Source: Gorsachius magnificus
Taxonomy: Eukaryota > Chordata > Aves > Pelecaniformes > Ardeidae
Reading direction: 5' to 3'
Length of the DNA stretch: 64,000 bases
Assembly: GCA_034008185.1 (NCBI GenBank)
Contig: CM067081.1
Span: 3,038,001-3,102,000, forward strand
Shown here: positions 1 to 12,403 of the stretch, one piece after another
How positions within the stretch are numbered: position 1 is the stretch's first letter
Layout: each line of letters begins with the position of its first letter
Notes under the pieces: generated by a model
The model's input: the letters and a program-made list of their open reading frames with translations, nothing else
Told to the model about the DNA's origin: nothing
The model's database searches: none
Position numbers and translations under genes: made by a program

Positions 1-1774
1 AGAGTTCAGCATCTTTGTAGGCCCTCCAGATGAGTTTCAGAGGGGTTTGTAGCCCTCTCCCTGTGCCATCACCCTCCCTCCCTTGGGTGAATGCAACACC
101 CGCTGCAGCCCTGAGTGGACACAAATTCTTGGGTCCATGTCAAGTGTCTACAGGGGAGCACCAAGAGGACCTCAGATGTGTCTTGTTATGGCACCCACCA
201 CAATTTCTCCAGGTCCTGATATCTGTTAGGCCTGTTCTTGTGTTTTGACTAAACCCTTGCTCCCCATCTGAGCTTGGGAGGTGGCACTCAACCATACTGC
301 TCTCAGGGAAAGCATGGTGGTCCTGACAGAGAGAAAGTGCCTTGGTTTATTCTCTTCTTTTATGTTCCCATCCCTGCTCTCTGGTCTATTATCAGCACAG
401 CTCTGCTGCGACGTCTGTGTCCCGGTGCCGCAGGATGGATGTACCCAGGGTGATTTACCTTGAACAACCAGTAGCAATTTTATTCATCTAATGCCAAATT
501 CTGCTCTCAGGGTGCAAACGCTTTGGCTGAGACTCTGCAATCCTTATGACATACCACCTATATTCGCATCGCCGTTTATTTTGACGTACCCAAGAGTTAC
601 AGCTAACCTCACAGCCTGTTTCTCCTTGCGCCCGCTTAATCCTCACCACCATGATCACCTTCACAAGGGTTTCTTTTTTAAGTGCATTTTGGGCTGAAGT
701 CATCTGGCTTGCTTTCTACTTGGCTCCCTAAGAAAGCACAATTTATACAATCATGTTCTGCACATGCCTGCGTCTGTCTGTTTATCTCTTCAAAAACCAG
801 TGAGGCTGTTGGCCAGTTTAAGTGCAAGAAAGAGGGAATTTCTAACATGTTTTGTGAACTGAAGCAAGCAAGAGAAAGAAATCCTGCTGATGCTCAGAGG
901 AAGAAAGGGCTGAGGGGTGAGCACAACCTTTGCTAGTTATAGGGAACCAGGGTCCTTCACCCTCGCGGGAATGACTTGCAGCATTTATAAAATTTGCTGC
1001 TCAAACATTACAACATCGCAGAGATGTGACCAATTAACCCTGAAGTAAACTGAGGCAGGATACGGGCATTTCAAGGGTAAATAACACGAACGTCTCACAG
1101 TGTTTCTCGTCTATGTTTTATATCGAGGAAGACTGGTGTGAAGTCACCGGACAGGTTTTTTAAATTATTATTATTATTAAAAGGCCGGCTGCCATGGCAG
1201 AGATAAAAGAGATGTCATGTTCATTGCTCATTCCTTGGGCTGCACCACACATGTTCGAGAGCGAACAGATCCTGCCGAAAAGGAATTTCCAGTCCAGTTA
1301 GACTGATAAATTGGTGCTTCCCCACAGAGACTCCTGTTACACGTTTCAGCTTAGTGAGAGCTTGGTGTCATTACAAGGATGCTTTCCACCGCCGGTGTGC
1401 GGCACAGAGACTGCCCATCCCGGCAGGGAGGTTTGCTTGGTTGTCTTGGCAGCCTTCCATGGTGCCGCATAGTTTTCATGCTAACATATATGTATCTTCT
1501 CTGTTGGGTGAGGGTGTGGGAAGGGACAGCCAAGGGGGGGTCTGTGATCCTCTCTGCCCATGCCTGGAAGCAGAACTTAGGGCTGGTGTGTCCCTGTGGT
1601 CTCTGGAAAGGACTGTGCTCCCCTCACTTGCCCTGGTGATGAGCATCCTACGTGTTTTCCTCCTGAATCCCTGAGCTACCCCAAGCAGCTGATTCAATCT
1701 GACATGAATTTAACAGGGCATCACAGAAAATGTTCCCAGTGGCATGGAGTTTTGCGCCCTGTGAGGGCTCTTCT
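1..1774. other. unique non-coding DNA, no gene seen
   Basis: No recognisable gene or transposon. Both strands carry only short open frames (longest about 106 codons at 1354-1674) that overlap each other in several frames and resemble no family I know. A short ATT-rich simple repeat sits at 1163-1180. The sequence around 960-1340 is less repetitive and could be ordinary unique DNA. Nothing indicates a promoter or exon. Confidence 0.6.
1163..1180. repeat. (ATT)n simple repeat
   Basis: Short run of ATT/TTA triplets, about six units, in otherwise unique sequence. Confidence 0.8.
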
Positions 1775-1887
1775 GTGTGATGGTTTAGTGGTGGGATGGC
1801 AGGGTTAGGTTAACGGTTGGACTTGATGATTTTAAAGGTCTTTTCCAACCTAAACGATTCTGTGGTTCTATTCTATGATTCTATGAT
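1775..1887 (+). mobile_element. CR1 LINE 3' end fragment, + strand
   Basis: The stretch has the typical CR1 3' terminal order: 'ggtttagtggtgggatggca', then 'ggttggacttgatgat', then 'ggtcttttccaacctaaacg', ending in imperfect ATTCTATG octamers at about 1857-1887. Only the untranslated tail survives, so this is a strongly 5'-truncated insertion. It belongs to the same tail subtype as the fragments at 28487 and 32374, which share the 'ggtttagtggtggg' start. The family is certain; the left edge is approximate by about 10 bases. Confidence 0.92.
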
Positions 1888-4755
1888 CCAGGCTGGGGCT
1901 GAGCAGCACCCGCACGCCACGACCCTCGTTTGTGTGCGCTGCCATCCCTACTGAAGCTGATGGGATTAAGTAACCTCCAGAAGTTTGACTCTGGATGAAA
2001 TTCAGCCCTTTGCCAGGCCAGAATCTGTGGACTCTTGTGAGGTGAGAGTGCATTAATGAGGGCTGGATTTCCCCCTGAGCCATTGCAAAAGGAGAAAGAG
2101 AGAAATGCATCTCCATTGGAAGGATGGAGATATGTGGTCTACAGCCTGTTAAAAAGCATTAGGTTAAGAGCATGAACAGCAGCTCTAAGGCAAGGACAGA
2201 CGTAGGTAAAGGCTTCAGTTGCATAAAAGGCCATTTTTCAGCTGAGTGAAAAGAATAATTAACATCTCTCCTGTCTTAGGGAACAGTGAAATGCAGCATG
2301 GTCACATCAATGAAACACCCACTAAGTGAATAAGGTTTCTGTTGCTTTTTTCCCAGTGGAGGATACCACTATACTGGCAATATACTTTCTATGTGGCTTT
2401 CAGAAAACCTGGATATGCCTCTCCCCAAGCAAAACTGTACCAGTAAGATGATTCAATTCAGTCTACATGTGCTTGTTTCAGGATTTCTGGTTCTTTTCTT
2501 TCATACTGGTCCTATCTCATCTCCTCTCTTGTTTTCTCCAGCTAATGGAGATGTGTTAGAGATACAGGCTAAGGGAAGACAGAGAAACAGGGCTTTTGGG
2601 GCACAAACCTCACATGAATGCAGACATAGACTGAAGCAACTGCCCCCCTTTGCTTGATTGTTCACACCGAGGCAAGTGGAATATTTGTGAATATTTGCTA
2701 CAAGCAGTCGACATCCTACCAAAAAATACAAATTGCTTTGTGTCACCTGTTTGTCCTCCTAGGTGAAATGATCTTTTTCTTTTGATGTCCCAAATACTAT
2801 CAACCTCTAAACAGCATGGCATGGGGATGTCTTTCTGGTGGATCAGCAGCTAGTGTATTTGCAGAGAGGAAGAAAGAGTTAAAAGTACTGGGAGAGAGGA
2901 AGCCAAAAACCTTGGGATAATGATACGTAGAAACCCATGGGGTTTGAGAATTTGACCTTGTAGACACAGGCGACACAAATCTTGCCTGTCCCTCCATGAA
3001 GCAGGCACGATTTGGACACCATGGCTAGGGCAGGACAAGAAAAACTTGGAGTGCTCCAAGTGGAAAAACAGAGCTGGACACATGGATTCGCTCATCTACA
3101 AAGGCTTGGCTGGAAATGTTAAGAATTTAAATGAACTCTCCAGCAGGAGAAATACAGCAGGCCACCATAACAAACAGCAGGAGATACAAGTGCAAATTCA
3201 CTCTGGCCTTGTCCTGCCAGACTCCAGTGATAAAGCCGGGGTCGGCAGAGGGGTGGTGGATGGGAGGTGGCAGAGCTCCTGGGGAGGGAGGTGCCGGCAG
3301 GACGAGATTAAAATGTCCCTGACTTGTAAAGGGGAAGCGGAAGAGCAAGAGGAGATACGATAAACCTATAATGCCAGCTGAGGAGACACTTAGGGCTTGC
3401 TCAACCCGTTGCAATCAGCACTGGGGACTCCAGGTCTCCGCATGGATTGCTGTGCGTTGAGCAACGAGGAACAATGTGCCCTGATTTAAAAGGATTTCTC
3501 TTTTCTGTTTTGGCATCCCCGGTGTCTACCAGCTGTGAACCTTGCTGAAGCTTTCATGGTGTTTGGGATGTTCACAGCTTTTCCCTTCTAAGGTCTAATA
3601 AGGACAGAAACCATATACCTGCTTTTCCTCAGTGGGGACATTTATATCGTCTCTCTCTTTCTCTTTTCCTCCCTCCTTTACAAAACATGTTGGAACTCAA
3701 GTATTTTTGGAGACTGCTGCTTTTCTGTCAAATTAGCTGGAAATTGGTGAAGGGGCTCAAAATTTGCTAGAGGAAAAACAGACAGTCCGTCAGACAGATG
3801 TATGCTCCCTCCCACACGCTCCAAGAGTGACTGTACAAACTCTGTCTTCTTAGGATGCAACAAATCAGACCTTGGCAGCAAAGAGAAATTGCAGCCCTCA
3901 GTACTTCTCGGCAGTGCAGTTGCTGTACTTACATTTTTCCTTTGCAATATCCTATTTCTGCAGAAGACGGAGTTAGAGCCCACAGTGCTGTTTGATGTTC
4001 CGTAATTCCTTTTGTCTTTGCTTCAGGGTGGTGGTGGTGATTTCTATGAAAAAAAAATAAATATACAAACGACTATAAGTCATGAATGGTGTAGGCAAGA
4101 GATTCTGTGGATGCCTGTAATCTCCGCTGTGACAGCTAAGGGAAAATAGAGAGCCTCACGTGGAGGTGTGGCATCTCTGCATGTCCTCAAGTATCATGGC
4201 TCCATCATGAAAACCTGAGAGACAGGTTTATGTGCATTTGATTTGACCAGCTTAGACACCAAGGAGGGTCGGAGTCTTTGGCCTATGATCTCCATGGATG
4301 GGAGAAGTCACAGGGAACTGCTCCGTCAACAAGCTCTGTAGGCAGGGGTAACAGGATCCTGATGGTAAAAAACCAACTGTGTGCTCCAGCCGCTGTGCCC
4401 TCGGTTGTCCTCTTGTCCTCCTGCAACCCTGGAGCTGTCCCTTGCCTGTCCCCATAGCCCTCTCATTCTCAGGCTTGGGGCAGGCTCATCCTTCTATCCA
4501 CAGGGCAACAAAACTCAGCATTGCCTCTTCCACTGAGAAGCTTTGATCCAGCTGTGCCCATGCACCACACTGTTGCTGGGGAAAAGCCGACTTTGGGATC
4601 TCTTTCAGGGTGCAGGGCTGTGGTCCACTTCGTCCTCCACAGGTCCTTTTCTTCCAGACCACAGGAGGAGGTGAGCAAGCCAGGGTCTCTCTCCCTCCCA
4701 GGGCTCCTCCATACATGTGGATGAATCTGACTCTGAGAGCTGGGTTTCTCCTTTT
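1888..4755. other. unique non-coding DNA, no gene seen
   Basis: No transposon or gene recognised. Open frames are up to about 112 codons (4469-4807, minus) but overlap other frames and the adjoining CR1. A homopurine-leaning stretch occurs at about 3240-3360 and a short A run at 4049-4056. Low information content overall. Confidence 0.6.
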
Positions 4756-4807
4756 GAATCATAGAATCATAGAATGTTTTGGGTTGGAAGGGACCCCCAG
4801 AGGTCAT

Positions 4808-5194
4808 CTAGTCCAACCCCCCTGCAGTGAGCAGGGACACCACTAACCACAACAGGTTGCTCAGAGCCCCATCCAACCTGGCCTTGAATGTTCCCAGGGA
4901 TGGGGTCTCCACCACCTCTCTGGGCAACCTGTTCCAGTGTTTCACCACCCTCGTTGTAAAGAATTTCCTCCTTATATCCAGTCTAAACCTACCCTGGTTT
5001 AGTTTAAAACCATTACCCCTTGTCCTGTCACATCTGGCCCTACTAAAAAGATTGCCCCCATCTTTCCTATAGGCCCCCTTTAGATACTGAAAGGCCACAA
5101 TCAGGTCTCCCTGCAGCCTTCTCTTCTCCAGGCTGAACAAGCCCAACTCCCTCAGCCTGTCCTCATAAGAGAGGGGCTCCAGCCCTCGGAGCAT
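4808..5194 (-). pseudogene. CR1 ORF2 C-terminal remnant
   Basis: A 128-codon open stretch encodes the far C-terminus of CR1 ORF2, after the reverse transcriptase domain. Recognisable blocks are '[17 protein letters not shown]', '[13 protein letters not shown]' and '[13 protein letters not shown]'. In a live element this would be the end of an endonuclease/reverse transcriptase protein that copies LINE RNA at a nicked target. Here it is detached from its upstream part by a 2-base loss near 5200, where the equivalent of '[10 protein letters not shown]' falls out of frame. The open length reflects relative youth rather than host use. Confidence 0.85.
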
Positions 5195-5398
5195 TTTAGT
5201 AGCCCCCCTGGCCCCGCTCCAACAGGTCCATGTCCTTCTTGTGCTGAGGGCTCCAGAGCTGGACGCAGGGCTCCAGGGGAGGTCTCACCAGCGCAGAGCA
5301 GAGGGGCAGAATCCCCTCCCTCAACCTGCTGGCCACGCTTCTCCTGATGCAGCCCAGGGTAGGGTTGGCCTTCTGGGCTGCCAGCGCACATTGCCGGC

Positions 5399-5671
5399 TC
5401 ATGTCCAGCTTTTCATCCACCAGCACGCCCAAGTCCCCTGGTCAGGGCTGCTCTCCATCCTTTCTTCCCCCAGCCTGTACTGATACTGGGGGTTGCCCCC
5501 ACCCAGGTGCAGGACCTTGCACTTGGCCTTGTTGAACCTCATGAGGTTCACACAGGCCCACCTCTCCAGCCTGTCCAGGTCTCTCTGGATGACATCCCAT
5601 CCTTCTGGTGTGTCAACCGCACCACTCAGTTTGGTGTCGTCCGCAAACTTGCTGAGGGTGCATTTGATCTC
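5399..5671 (-). pseudogene. CR1 ORF2 reverse transcriptase fragment
   Basis: Minus-strand frame encoding part of the CR1 reverse transcriptase palm: '[20 protein letters not shown]' followed by '[20 protein letters not shown]'. FADD is the CR1 version of the YxDD catalytic motif and both aspartates are kept. The open frame runs on into the LTR (to 5722), so its first residues are LTR-derived and not part of the LINE protein. Upstream RT motifs are absent because the LINE copy ends at the LTR. Confidence 0.85.
5667..5671. repeat. target-site duplication, left copy (ATCTC)
   Basis: ATCTC directly before the TG of the LTR at 5672. It is repeated exactly at 6231-6235 after the closing CA. A 5-bp duplication is what ERVL-type integration leaves. 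Confidence 0.85.
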
Positions 5672-6230
5672 TGTCCTGGTTTCGGCTGGGATAGAGTTAA
5701 TTTTCTTCACAGAAGCTAGCATAGTGCTGTGCTTTGGATTTAGTACTAGAAGAATGTTGATAACACACTGATGTTTTTAGTTGTTGCCAAGCAGTGCTCA
5801 GACTGCTCAAGGACTTTTTGAGCTTCTCCTGTTCGGCCAGGTGCAAAACAAGCTGGGAGTACAGCACAGCTAGGACCCAAACTGTCCAAAGAGCTATTCC
5901 ATACCATATAACGTCATGCTCAGGGGGGTTGGTGGGTCGGTTGGTCGCTGCTCGGGTACTGATCGCTGCTCGGGACGGGCTGGGCATCGGTCGGCGGGTG
6001 GTGAGCAATTGCATTGTGCATCATTCGTTTTGTATATTCTGTATATTTTGTTATCATTCTCATTATTACTATTATTATTATTTTCTCTTATTAAACTGTC
6101 TTTATCTCAGCCCTCGGCTCTAACCTTTTTTTTCCCTTTCCCGATTCTCTCCCCCATCCCACTGAGGGAGGGGGGGGAGTGAGCGAGCGGCTGCGTGGTG
6201 CTGAGTTGCCAGCTGGGTTAAACCACGACA
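5672..6230 (+). mobile_element. solo LTR, ERVL-like endogenous retrovirus
   Basis: A 559-bp LTR in the sense orientation, from TGTCCTGG to CACGACA, with TG/CA ends and a perfect 5-bp duplication (ATCTC). A CRE-like ACGTCA lies at 5911-5916 in the presumed U3. An ATT-rich run follows at about 6058-6084, and a poly(A) signal ATTAAA at 6090-6095. A G-rich block lies at 6162-6180 near the 3' end. No gag, pol or env sequence adjoins it, so the provirus has recombined to a single LTR. It is closely related to the LTR at 24381-24907. Class by duplication length and resemblance to common bird ERVL LTRs; family name not assigned. Confidence 0.9.
6090..6095 (+). promoter_or_regulatory. LTR poly(A) signal ATTAAA
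   Basis: ATTAAA inside the 5672-6230 LTR, at the position expected for the R region. The second copy of this LTR has lost it (ATTTAA at about 24798). Confidence 0.6.
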
Positions 6231-6235
6231 ATCTC
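6231..6235. repeat. target-site duplication, right copy (ATCTC)
   Basis: Exact repeat of 5667-5671, immediately after the LTR. Confidence 0.85.
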
Positions 6236-9200
6236 TTTGCTTGGTTGATAGCGTAGGCTTCGGGGAACCTGGTCAGGTCCATAATTTCAGCAAGAGCTGG
6301 GTCAGGCAATAGAAGTCAGCAGACAAATGGGACAAGACTCTGAGAAATGGGGACCTATCTGCAGGCAGGATGGGGAAGCTGTGTCCTGCCCTCCACATCT
6401 TCTCCTCTTGCCCTTTTCCTGTGACATTTGCTTGAACTGTAAACCTTCCAAGACACCAATGTTCTCTTAATGTGTCACCACATGTTGCTTAGATGCTGAG
6501 GACCCTGAAATCAGCTGTAGGTCCTACACTCTTCTACAGTAAGGCAATAAACAACAGGTACAGCAGAGGAGCATTGGGGTACTCTGTCTTGGCATAGCAG
6601 AAAACTTCAGGCTTCCTATTAGGGCCTGAGAAAGGGCTGCAGATGGCATCTGTCTCTGATGTGGGGATTAGACCCATCTCTCCTTTGGATCTGGAGTCTT
6701 TGCACTTATATATAAATGCTCCCTGCAGGGCTGCCTTCATGTCAGTGCATAATTATTTTCTTGGCAGATATTTTGTTGTCCATATGGCAGAGAAAATAGC
6801 AATTGCAAGGGAAACCACGGAGCTGGGATTGTTCTGCCGTGCTGGAAGTGGCTGGAGAAAAGGATTCCCAGCAAGAATTGTTGTGGGTTGGTATTCCCCT
6901 TTCCCCTGGGGCAAGACACATTAGACTTAGCCCCGGAAGGCTCTTCAATGGCAATGGGTGCTTTGAGAAGGGATCTGCAGTGAATATGTTCCCCACAGTG
7001 GTAGAAGAAGGCAAAGAAACTTGGGGCAGGAGACTGAAACTTGGGAAGGAGCAGCACTGAGTTTGTCCCCTGCTTTCACAGACAACTTTTTAATGGGGTC
7101 CAGTACAAGGAGCATTTATTCTTTACTCTTCACCCTCAAAACACCACCCTAATCATCTTATAGCATGTCAGTACCAACTGGTACTGGCTGTAATGTGCCA
7201 CAAGACAAGGTTAAGAGAAACCAGGATATTGCTAGTTTCTCACAGCAGCAGAGTCCCCAGGCATGCATGCCTCATGCCTCTGGAGAAAACGTGCTCATGG
7301 AGAAGCCTGCTGCACAAATGCTCTGGTTTTGGAGCGCTCTCAGGGGAGGTAATTTTGCATCTGAAAGGCACCAAGCAGCCAGAGGAATGCCTGAGCCATG
7401 GGGAGAGGGACCACAACCTTTCATGCATCTTTACAGCACCAGCATCCTGGTCCTGCTTGGCGTGCCTGCTGAAACACAGTCACGGTGGTCCTGGGATCCA
7501 AGAAAGGAGTTTGGTGGCTCACTCCAGCGGGAAATGAGAAGATACTGCATGATGCTGTGGATCTTCTAGGTGGGCTTGAGCTGCTACCTAGGGATGCCAT
7601 TGTACCCTAAGGTGGGAGGATAGGGTTCGTCTCTGTGTGGACCAAGCAGTGGTGGAGCTGCTGGGTCCTACTGAAGGTTGGGGCTGCCCTTGATCCCACA
7701 GTACTTTCCAGGAGACTGGAAGTCTGGCTGGACCGGATTTCAATATTCTGGGACCTTCATGGTAGCTCCCCAAGCTGTCTGCTCTGGAGCTGCATGGGGG
7801 AGTCCACTGCGATGTCTGGCAGGCTAGACGTGATCTGTGAGCTGCCAAATCAAAAGCCCAGTCCTAGGGAACAGAAGTAAACTCCAGGGGTAGGAATATT
7901 CCCTGAGAGGAGGAAGGAGACAACCAGATGGGCTTTTGGAGTTTTTTCTTCCTTCCTTAATTTCTATAAACATAAAAAGAAGTTGGACAAGGCCACAGGT
8001 TTATAGCCAGCCTTGGAAGAGCTGATATCCAATGTTTGAGGGGAGTTTTGGTATTACAGTTGTTTCTCAGTGGGAGACATTCTCGTAAAGCTCCCCCGGA
8101 TTTGGACATGGATATCATTAAAGCAGGTGTCTTTGTTTTTAAGAGATTCTGGAGCTCTGATGTTTCTTTTGTGTCTGAAATGAGTGTAAAATTGTCAGTG
8201 GGGCTCCTCTGGGCTGTTCGGCTTCTCTTTATACAGACAGAGCCCCCTCCACCGGGCACTGCCTGCCCAAGGAGGGGTGAGTGAGGGAGGACCAGAATAG
8301 CCCCTGAAATCCCATACTGTTTAGTAAAAAGCAGTGGGGGGAAGCCCCTTTTGACACTCAAGTGAATGTCCACCTGTACACAAACCAACCCATGCCTCCC
8401 TCTCCTTTTTTCCTCCTTTGGGCAGAGCATCTTCAGCCAAAGAGACCCCCATCAACCATCTTTTACTGCTTGATTTAGAGCGAGCGGTAATGGGTCATTG
8501 CATCCCTGGGAGAGGACTGTCTGTTCCTCTCACACCTCGGTCCTTCCTCCCTCACGGTCCCCGAAGGAGCTGCTTTGAAGAAACAACCCCCAGCATGTGC
8601 AGAGTAGACTGTGAGAGGCAGGCTTGCCTGTCGGGGCTGGGTCCCAGCAGGGCAGTTTGTTGTTCAGTCTGTATATCACTCCACATGGACCACAACATGA
8701 CAACCCCATCATAATATTTGTGAGGAATCGCTTCCTCAGCATCTTATGTTACACTAACATCAACACTTTAGAGTTGCAAAGGGAGAGCGGGGGTTACGTG
8801 TTGCTAGATATAGGTCAGAAAACATAGCAATCTGAATTCCTCCTTTTTTTCATTCAAAGAAAAAACAGCTTAGGGTTTACAGACTCTTTCATTACAGCTG
8901 GGGCTTGGGAAGGGAGGACTATCACAGCTTTGAAGCAAATAGCTTGGTGCTCATGGGTCTTTGCTCGCTCAGATGTTGGCATTGCTATTGGACAAAGGCA
9001 AGGGCTGTCTCTCATGGATGGGCCTTATCCTGGGAGCTGGAAAGAGTTTCCCTCAGTTCCTGGTGACCTCTGTGGAAGCCAAGGCTGCTTCACAGCTCAC
9101 AACTGTTTAATAAAGGTCTTGTCATTGCCACAGACTGGTGCCAACCTACTGCTCAGTTCAGGGTGTCCCAGGTGTGAGACAACTGTTGGCATAAGGGACT

Positions 9201-9712
9201 CAGAAATGTGTAGGTTTGGGGGGTGTGGTGCAATTCAGACCTATCCATGTAAACTCAGGTGCCTCTTTGATATCTTCTGTAGTTGATGGAGACCTATTTA
9301 GCCAAATGTTCCTGCAGATGATATCCAGTTGGTTAAATGTAAGCACCTAGTGGTGCTTTAGTGCCTAAAGCATGCCTAGAGTGTCTAAGATACCTGATTA
9401 ACCCTGCAAATGCAACCAAAGGCTTATGAAAGGCTATTGCCCTTCTGCAGTGGCAGCTGGAACCTGTGTGAGGTGAGGTGAGAGCATCTCAAATGACTAG
9501 ACGCCTCTGCTGGGCAACTGCATCCAGCTCCAGGTGAATAGCTTTCTGAGCCCCACTATCTTTTTGACTGGCCTCTCATATAATCGAGGCACCCAGTGCA
9601 TTTGGTGGCACCTTCATGACGGCACTTCAAGCTAAAGCTGCCCCTACATGTCTCCCATGGTTGCCCCTGCATCTGATGTTCTTTCTGCTCCCTGTGCCAA
9701 CATGTGAAGTAT

Positions 9713-9731
9713 GTAAGTAAGTAAGTAAGGT
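9713..9731. repeat. (GTAA)n microsatellite
   Basis: Four to five tandem GTAA/TAAG units. Confidence 0.85.
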
Positions 9732-9970
9732 CTAAAGGACAAACAGTCTCTAATCCCAGTCCTGTTTGCTGTGAGAGGTAGGAGTCTTCTGCCTAAATTT
9801 AGGTGTCTTCAGTGTAGTGGTTGACATCTGAGTTCACCATCTAAATGCCTGCTACAGTCTGTGGAAAGGACCAGCCTCACCCTGGCATTATTCATCCAAT
9901 ACCAGGGCAAACAGCTGGGTCAGTGACCTGTGCTTCAGACCTGCCTCTTCTTTGTACTACAGCAGACTCC

Positions 9971-10003
9971 AGACATCTAGTTCAGACATCTAGTTCAGAC
10001 ATC
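9971..10003. repeat. 13-bp tandem repeat, 2.5 copies
   Basis: AGACATCTAGTTC at 9971-9983, repeated exactly at 9984-9996, then the first seven bases again at 9997-10003. No mismatch, so the duplication is probably recent. Confidence 0.9.
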
Positions 10004-12403
10004 AAGGGCTCGGCTCATCTACATGCTCGTAGACATCCGTGAAAGCTGATGCCCTAGAGTATCCCCCACAATCTCCAACTTCCAACATACAAGGACATTT
10101 GTGTCCTATAGGTCTGCGATCATATGTGCCAGCTCCAAGTGTTTTTAAATGTACCATGCCTTGAGCTGACCATGCTTCCACTACACAATTTCTTTACTTT
10201 TTCTCCTAATATCTTCCATTTTTAATCTGTAGCTTGACTTAGCCCCAGTGGAGGAACAAAAGAAACCACCACTGGAGTGCCCCTTGACTTGAGTATGGGC
10301 TTACCACGGACTCAGTCGTCCATTTCCATTTTTTCCGTCATTCCCATGGGGCAAAGGGGAATAAGTGGCAGGACTCTTGGATGTTACTCTGGCCCCTGTC
10401 ACAGGCTCCTGGAAATAACATAACCTCAATTTCCTTATCTGCTGCATGGCAAAGATAGCGCGTCTTTGCCTGGGGTTAGCGGCAGTTCTAACGAATGTTT
10501 GTACAGTGTTTGGCGATATTCGGATGAAAGGCACTACAGAGCTATTAAGTAGTCGTGTTATTTATTGGGCTTTCCCAAGTGGGTCTCCTTAGCAATGTAG
10601 TGTGTAAGTAGTGTTATTCTAGCACCACCGCTGACATGCAACCTACCACACTCCCCACGTCCCTCTGGGGCTGAATATCCTCCATGTAACCTCACAGCGC
10701 TGCAGGTAGAGCACTCATGCTCGTCTTGTTTCATAAAACCCACCCGCCTGCTTTTCTGCTCTCCTAGGCTGGTTTTCCCCCAGGAAACCTGTTCAGTTCA
10801 GTTGGATTTGATTGGGACAGGACTAAAATGAAGTTCTGTTGAGCAGCACTTCTGGAATTGGACAACACTCTTCTTTCTGATGCCCTTGGATGCCTTGCTG
10901 TAACTTCTCGAGGGCAGCAGGGAATAAAGTGAGAGGAGTTGGATTTTTTACAGTTTTCTTATTGGAATTTTTCGTTTTGGTCTCATTTACTTTCATTACT
11001 TTTATGTTTAGGATAAGGGAGAGAAACCAGCACTTGGTGCGACAATTCATTTAACTTACTGACAAAGTCTAGGTGGAGATGAGTTATGTCCTAAATGTGC
11101 TCTTGGTGACATCACCGAGCAATTCAGCCTAGAGGAAAGTGCCCTATTTTTTTTTCTACAGATATGACCATCAGGACGGTTGGTAGGTGTGAAGTCACCA
11201 CCAGTTTTAACATGCCTGGCACTGGTTGCTCTGGCCTCTCTGCTGGGCTGAGTACCGTTCTGAAGTGGTTTGCCTCCTGGTTGTGATGCACACATTGCAT
11301 CTGGGGGCTGCAGCATGGAAAACACAGTTGGAAACCATGTGCTTTCTGGAAGAATTTCCACTGCTTTCTACTCAGATATTTCTAGACAGGCTGGACATAC
11401 CAGAGGGAATTACCTTTCTAGCAGGGTTTCAGTGGATTCAAATCCAGACAGAAACTAGAACAAAGAATGGCAGCAAGCAGAGCCTTGTTGTTATGGATTT
11501 ATGTCTCAAAGTGGATGGCTTGTTAAACTGATTTATTTTAAGATTGTCCATTGTTTTCTGTTGCACCTTTAGAATTCTCTTGGGGTTTTTGTACAATTTG
11601 TCTGCTACAGTCTGCTATGTATATCACCTGCCCTGTAGAAATCAGCTAACAGGATAAAAATTAAGGAACTGTTTAGATTTAAATCACTTCTTTCTCTGAA
11701 TCTTTATTTTAATATGGAAATAAGAACATAATTTCTTTGGAGACCTTCAGCTTTCTGTCAAAGCTGGTTGAAAAATCAACAGGTTGAGAAATCTGTGGGG
11801 GACAGATAGACGACAGACTGAATGACCATGTAAATCTAATTTCCAGAGGGAAAAAAAAGGTTATATATAATAAAATGGTAAAGTGAACTCACACGTGGTT
11901 CCCTCACTGTATTTCCTGTACTGAAGGGAGAAGGAGAAAACTGTGGAAAACCTTAAGCCAGGTCAAATTTGGAGATTGAGGATATCTTTAAAACAAAATA
12001 AATTTTATAAAAACAAGTCTTGATTAGACAAATGTTTCATAGATTTTGAAGATCTTCCTTTAGTGCCAAATGTATCTAATTTGTCCATCATGCTCATTGC
12101 TGGAAGAAATTTGAATGAGTTGTCCAAGGGATGAGTGAAGGGAGGATATTACAAAATCCTAATCATTGACTCTTTAGTGAATATCCTAAAGCAAAGGAGT
12201 AATGGCCCCAGTGTAGAGCAGGAGTTAGAGTTATCCTGGCAGAAGATATCAGCAGCATTTAACTTACACAGCAGGATTTTAGCAAGGAATCAATGTCCTT
12301 GGAGGACTGGGTCAGGGGCATGAGATTGACCATAGAAACCAAGAGTACATACATTTCATCACTGTGTCCTTGTGCCTGATAAAGTGGGAGAAGGCTTGAT
12401 TTC

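Larger units (their letters stand above)
4756..5671 (-). mobile_element. CR1 LINE, 3' half, - strand
   Basis: Read on the minus strand this is the last ~0.9 kb of a CR1 element. On the + strand it begins with the reversed octamer tail (AATCATAG repeated at 4757-4775) and the 'ttgggttggaagggaccc' block, then runs back through the ORF2 C-terminal region. The reverse-transcriptase FADDTKL motif is encoded at 5647-5627. The 5' edge falls exactly at the LTR insertion at 5672. The copy is very similar to the + strand copy at 30838-31909 and looks like the same subfamily. Codons are broken by indels, so it is inactive. Confidence 0.95.
6236..12403. other. unique non-coding DNA, no gene seen
   Basis: About 6.2 kb without a recognisable gene or transposon. 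The largest open frames (157 codons at 7957-8430 minus, 134 codons at 7165-7569 plus, 118 codons at 8930-9286 plus) match nothing I know and overlap other frames. It holds small tandem repeats at 9713-9731 and 9971-10003. The last ~800 bases (11500-12100) turn AT-rich. The sequence at 6236 does not continue the CR1 that the LTR abuts. Confidence 0.6.

Noticed and set aside
5794..6123. 109-codon frame as a gene
   Set aside because: It lies wholly inside the solo LTR and ends in the ATT-rich tract.
7957..8430. 157-codon open frame on the minus strand as a gene
   Set aside because: No family resemblance, conflicting open frames on the other strand and no splice or promoter context. One such frame is expected in 64 kb.
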